A stretch of DNA of 23,906 nucleotides, taken from the NCBI GenBank assembly GCA_964481385.1, contig CAYZTN010000013.1:1-23906 (forward strand), in the 5' to 3' direction. Shown here piece by piece: positions 20,547-23,906 of this stretch. Source of the stretch: UMGS1649 sp964481385 (GTDB lineage Bacteria; Bacillota; Clostridia; TANB77; CAG-465). Made by a program: the position numbers and the translations under genes. The notes beneath the pieces were generated by a model, which worked only from the letters and a program-made list of their open reading frames with translations, ran no database searches and had not been told where the DNA came from. Every line of letters starts with the position of its first letter. Position 1 is the first letter of the stretch.

Positions 20547-21230
20547 TTATATTCTAATTCTATAAACCAAATGCCAAAGCAGATTGTTATTATATAAGAA
20601 CTTAACTATAAAAGATTTATCTATTTGACCTACTATCCATGACATAAAGTTCATTGGAGATAATAATGATATTATTCCCAAAACAACCCATAATTTAATC
20701 ACAAAAAGTATTATTTCTGCCGCAAACCCTCCTGTTTTGTTTAATGAGTTTAAAAGCGGAAGTGAAAATATTGCTCCAAGTATTAAACTTAAAACCGCCG
20801 CTATAACTGTTATACACAAAAATATTATTAAAAAGGCAATAATATTCATAATATACATTGTTATTTTTTCCGCAATTACATCACTTAAAGTTTTTTCTTC
20901 AGGCAAATTTTCTTGTTCTTCGTCCAAATCTATTTTGCCTGTTAGTTTAAACTTTTCTATAATGTTAGAGAGGCTAATATATTCATCCTCTTCTACACTT
21001 GAATTTTCTTTTTGCTGTGAAACAATAGCATTTTTTATACTTTCTGTTATCTTAGAAGGAAATTCATAATTGTCTGTAATATAGGTGGCTAACGACTTAT
21101 AGAACATAAAAGCAAAGACTGTAGCTAAAATGAAACCTACTATTTTAGTTACAATAGAAATCATCCCTTTTTTTATTCCAATAATTCCAAAAACCAAGGC
21201 TAAACTTACTATTATAATATCTAATACCAT
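20547..21230 (-). CDS. CvpA-like membrane protein
   Basis: A 227-residue membrane protein. It starts VLDIIIVSLALVFGIIGIKK with a glycine-rich first helix, then a second helix (VGFILATVFAFMFYKSLATY), a roughly 60-residue acidic cytoplasmic or external loop (QQKENSSVEEDEY and DLDEEQENLPEE), and two more helices after residue 125. The first helix and LNKTGGFAAEIILFVIK region fit the CvpA/colicin V production family, in which the function is poorly understood and often linked to envelope or division processes. The ATG at 21230 has AAGGAGGAAG upstream. It is the third gene after rarA and the DUF5711-like gene. Confidence 0.75.
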   Translation of the reverse strand: MVLDIIIVSLALVFGIIGIKKGMISIVTKIVGFILATVFAFMFYKSLATYITDNYEFPSKITESIKNAIVSQQKENSSVEEDEYISLSNIIEKFKLTGKIDLDEEQENLPEEKTLSDVIAEKITMYIMNIIAFLIIFLCITVIAAVLSLILGAIFSLPLLNSLNKTGGFAAEIILFVIKLWVVLGIISLLSPMNFMSWIVGQIDKSFIVKFLYNNNLLWHLVYRIRI

Positions 21231-21242
21231 ACATCTTCCTCC

Positions 21243-22496
21243 TTATATATTGAATGTTATTATTTTATTGGAAATATACATTGCTACACTTTTTCCATCG
21301 TTGTATATTACAGGTTTTGTTATAACTGTATCAGATGTATAACTCTTTACTTTAGTACCATATTTATTGAATATATCCATTTGCTTTTGATAACATACAA
21401 ATATCAAGCCATTAGAAAACATATAATACTTTGGTGGTTCAAGAAGCGTAGAACTACTTTTTAAATTCAAATTATAATTTGCTACATTAAGTAAATATGC
21501 TGAACTTGCACTGTCTTGTGATACATATGCTAATGTATTATCACAAATATCCATATTAATAGAGTTAATCGCGCTTATTGAGTTATCATCAATTTTTCTA
21601 TTAACATAGTTATATTTTACAACACTATCATTTAAAAGTATATTCAAATTTTTACCTTTCCAATACATCTTATATACCAATTCGTTATTTTTCGCGATTA
21701 TAGTTTCAAAATTATATCCTTCAATTTTTAGTTTTTCCAACTCAACTATATCTACCTTAGTAACAAGACTTATGCCAGATATATCCGCGTAAGAATATGC
21801 TAAATATTTTGAGTTTTCAGATAAAGCGTAGTCTGAAAGAGTGTTAGTAGTAAGTCTTAAAGAATACAACAATTTTCCTTTTTTGTTATATATACCAAGC
21901 GCTGTTTTAAGACCACTTGTTGAATACTCAACTACAGTCGTTCCACTACTATTTATTTTACTAGAAAGGATATCTCCTTCTATTTTAATTCTAGATATTT
22001 CATACTGGCCATCTAATATATATATATATCCTGTATCAAAATTAGTTACTTGTATATATTTACCAGCTGTACATATACTCGGAGTATATATCTCATCTAA
22101 CTTTTTTGACCAAGCTTCATTGCCGTTTGAGTTATATGCAGTAAGCGTCCCTTTTTGAAACACCAAAATTTTATCCTCATAATCTAGTACAATGTTATCT
22201 GTATACATAGTATCAATCAAAACTACGTCTTCACTCGTTATTTCCTTATTCAATACTAAACCTATTCTATGGTAATTATCCATTACATAATACAAACCTA
22301 TTCCAAGTAATAAAACAATTAACACTATAATGTGCTTTTTAGTAAATTTAAACTTCTCTAACTTGGACTTAAAATCTTGTGAGTTTCCTTTACGTTTTTC
22401 TCTAAGTTGCTCTTTTTGCATCTTCTTAACGTCGGATTCAGTTACCTTAACTATTTTACTAGTTTTCACTACTTTTTTCAATTTATCTTTTTTCAC
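21243..22496 (-). CDS. DUF5711-like membrane protein with beta-propeller-type ectodomain (GTG start)
   Basis: A 417-residue protein with a basic cytoplasmic N-terminus (about 1-50), one membrane helix (IIVLIVLLLGIGLYYV, about 56-71) and a large extracytoplasmic domain of repeated beta strands. Units such as LVFQKGTLTAYNSNGNEAWS, YIYILDGQYEISRIKIEGDI and ALGIYNKKGKLLYSLRL recur every 40-50 residues, as in PQQ- or WD-like propellers. I match it to the DUF5711 family from memory. The frame is open to a TTG at 22511, but GGGAGGT lies 6 bases before the GTG at 22496, which shares one base with the rarA stop (TAGTG). This suggests coupled translation with rarA. Function is unknown. A role in envelope sensing is inference. 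Confidence 0.7.
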   Translation of the reverse strand: MKKDKLKKVVKTSKIVKVTESDVKKMQKEQLREKRKGNSQDFKSKLEKFKFTKKHIIVLIVLLLGIGLYYVMDNYHRIGLVLNKEITSEDVVLIDTMYTDNIVLDYEDKILVFQKGTLTAYNSNGNEAWSKKLDEIYTPSICTAGKYIQVTNFDTGYIYILDGQYEISRIKIEGDILSSKINSSGTTVVEYSTSGLKTALGIYNKKGKLLYSLRLTTNTLSDYALSENSKYLAYSYADISGISLVTKVDIVELEKLKIEGYNFETIIAKNNELVYKMYWKGKNLNILLNDSVVKYNYVNRKIDDNSISAINSINMDICDNTLAYVSQDSASSAYLLNVANYNLNLKSSSTLLEPPKYYMFSNGLIFVCYQKQMDIFNKYGTKVKSYTSDTVITKPVIYNDGKSVAMYISNKIITFNI

Positions 22497-23737
22497 TAAA
22501 TTACCTCCCAAGGTTTTGGAGTATAATATTTTTTACCTTTTAATTTATCTGGCAAATATTGCTGCTCAACTCGTCCATCTTCAAAATCATGCGGATATTT
22601 ATATCCATTGCTATAACCGAACTTTTTCATATCTTCTATTGGAGCATTTCTAATGTGCATAGGTATCTCACCGATATCGTTATTTTCAACTTCATTTAGT
22701 GCTTCATTTATTCCCATATATGCACTATTAGATTTTCTAGATTTTGCGACATACACTGCGGCTTCGGATAAGATTATGCGTCCCTCTGGCATTCCGATGG
22801 CCGCTACTGCCTGCATTGCAGCATTTGCTACAACTAACGCATTCGGATTAGCTAGTCCAACATCTTCCGCTGCACATATAACAATTCTTCTTGCTATAAA
22901 CTTTGGATCTTCGCCTGCCGCTAACATTTTTGCAAGATATATTAGCGTTGCATCTATGTCACTCCCGCGCATTGATTTTATAAATGCGGAAATTGTATCG
23001 TAATGCTCATTTGAGTTTTTGTCATAATGCATTTTCTTTTGTTGCATAGATTCTGCAATTACCTCTTTCGTAATATTTACCACGCCAGTTGCATCCATTT
23101 CTGTTGTAATTACAGCTAGCTCTATTCCGTTTAGTGCCGTCCTTACATCTCCTCCACTAAGCTCAGCAATATAATCTATAACATCATCAGCTATGGTTAT
23201 TTTATACATTCCAAGCCCATTTGTTGTGTCAGTTATTGCATGTGCTATTATCTTTTTGATATCTTCATGTGTTAATGGCTCAAACTTAAATACCGTAGAC
23301 CTAGAAACTAAGGCTGCGTTTACTTCAAAATATGGATTTTCTGTCGTTGCGCCAATTAGAATTATAACACCTTTTTCAACTAAAGGAAGCAATGCGTCTT
23401 GTTGAAGCTTATTAAACCTATGTATCTCGTCTATAAAACAAATAGTTTTACCAGTTGGATTTAAAAATAGATTTCCCGCTTCTTCTGCTATTTTTTTTAT
23501 ATCTGCAACACCTGCACTTGTCGCATTAAGCTCTATGAATTTATGTTTTGTTGTATTTGCTATAATTCTTGCAAGAGATGTTTTGCCACATCCCGGAGGC
23601 CCCCAGAATATTGCAGAAGATAGTCTATCTGCTTTAATTAATCTATACAATAATTTATTCTCTCCTACAATTTGTTCTTGGCCAAAAAAATCTTCTAACG
23701 TTTTTGGCTTCATTCTATATGCTAATGGTTGTTCCAT
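22496..23737 (-). CDS. rarA: Replication-associated recombination protein RarA/MgsA
   Basis: RarA is a hexameric AAA+ ATPase of the clamp-loader clade that acts at stalled replication forks. The 413 residues have the N-terminal PLAYRMKPKTLEDFFGQEQI, Walker A GPPGCGKT (46-53), Walker B TICFIDEIH (98-106), the GATTENPYF sensor 1 block, and the SGGDVRTALNGIE sensor 2 helix. The C-terminal oligomerisation region includes RGSDIDATLIYLAKMLAAGE and AAEDVGLANP. A GTG at 23746 is possible, but it overlaps the ribosome binding site AGGAG. The ATG at 23737 sits 8 bases downstream and is the start. It is the first gene of a unit with the DUF5711-like and CvpA-like genes. Confidence 0.95.
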   Translation of the reverse strand: MEQPLAYRMKPKTLEDFFGQEQIVGENKLLYRLIKADRLSSAIFWGPPGCGKTSLARIIANTTKHKFIELNATSAGVADIKKIAEEAGNLFLNPTGKTICFIDEIHRFNKLQQDALLPLVEKGVIILIGATTENPYFEVNAALVSRSTVFKFEPLTHEDIKKIIAHAITDTTNGLGMYKITIADDVIDYIAELSGGDVRTALNGIELAVITTEMDATGVVNITKEVIAESMQQKKMHYDKNSNEHYDTISAFIKSMRGSDIDATLIYLAKMLAAGEDPKFIARRIVICAAEDVGLANPNALVVANAAMQAVAAIGMPEGRIILSEAAVYVAKSRKSNSAYMGINEALNEVENNDIGEIPMHIRNAPIEDMKKFGYSNGYKYPHDFEDGRVEQQYLPDKLKGKKYYTPKPWEVI

Positions 23738-23763
23738 GTTTTTCACTCCTATTTTACACAGAA

Positions 23764-23792
23764 ATTATATTATATCTACAAGGAAAAATCAA
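23764..23792 (-). promoter_or_regulatory. Promoter of the rarA operon
   Basis: On the minus strand TTGATT (23787-23792) and TATAAT (23764-23769) are 17 bases apart. Transcription should start near 23757, about 20 bases before the rarA ATG. Confidence 0.7.
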
Positions 23793-23807
23793 CAAAAATG
23801 TCATTTG

Positions 23808-23856
23808 GGACGCTTCTGTTTGACACAAATTTAAATTGTGTCAAACAGAAGCGTCC
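23808..23856. repeat. 49-nt perfect palindrome, dispersed REP-like repeat candidate
   Basis: A 21-bp perfect stem (GGACGCTTCTG...CAGAAGCGTCC, inner arms GACACAA and TTGTGTC) encloses a 7-base ATTTAAA loop. It is far longer and more regular than terminators nearby and has no T-tract. It resembles the GGGACGGTTCT-type palindromes that recur in Clostridia and Bacilli genomes, some linked to Y1 (REP-associated) transposases. That likeness is from memory. The copy number cannot be judged from a single window. Confidence 0.65.
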
Positions 23857-23906
23857 GGGATTGCTGAAAAAGTAGCACTAAATTACAGCCAAAATTTTAA
23901 AATGTA

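Noticed and set aside
1..23906. CRISPR arrays, tRNA or rRNA genes and prophage modules.
   Set aside because: No regularly spaced direct repeats, no tRNA-like cloverleaf and no phage structural or integrase genes were seen.

Overview
The window reads as chromosomal DNA of a low-GC, endospore-forming member of the Clostridia. Intergenic DNA is AT-rich, Shine-Dalgarno sequences are strong (GGAGG type), and there are sporulation genes (yabG, yabP, yabQ), a zinc-ribbon type S14, and an agrBD quorum-sensing pair. The exact genus cannot be read from the sequence.

Layout. Positions 1-140 hold the 3' end of what looks like an IS200/IS605-type tnpA plus a 16-bp hairpin. A small membrane-anchored protein of unknown function follows (141-413, minus strand). 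Positions 499-11165 are one 21-gene minus-strand S10-spc ribosomal protein operon from rpsJ to secY. It has a clear sigma-A promoter, an elaborately folded roughly 200-nt leader, and an intrinsic terminator directly after secY. rpmD (L30) is missing between rpsE and rplO, and the usual adk-map-infA continuation is absent. Positions 11166-11500 are non-coding but contain tandem plus-strand promoter-like sequences and several helices, a candidate small RNA. Positions 11505-13693 hold a thymidylate operon (tmk-thyA-folA), divergent from rpsT (S20).

Positions 14074-20520 are accessory and sporulation genes: the YabG protease, a solitary MazF/PemK-like protein, an orphan agrB-agrD pair whose signal peptide carries Ser where Cys is usual, a 53-aa Ser/Cys-rich tail-anchored protein followed by a VanW-family protein, yabP-yabQ-divIC, a membrane-tethered thioredoxin-like protein and a LytR-CpsA-Psr (LCP) enzyme. 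Positions 20547-23792 form a three-gene unit: rarA/mgsA, a DUF5711-like membrane protein and a CvpA-like protein. The right edge carries a 49-nt perfect palindrome that resembles dispersed Firmicute repeats.

How the genes work together. ThyA makes dTMP and dihydrofolate, FolA recycles the dihydrofolate, and Tmk phosphorylates the dTMP. AgrB should process and export the AgrD peptide, but no AgrC/AgrA receptor pair is nearby. YabP and YabQ act in spore cortex and coat assembly, and YabG matures spore proteins. No large unknown multi-gene defence or biosynthetic system is visible. The most interesting signals are the Ser-type AgrD, the structured S10 leader and the candidate RNA beside it.
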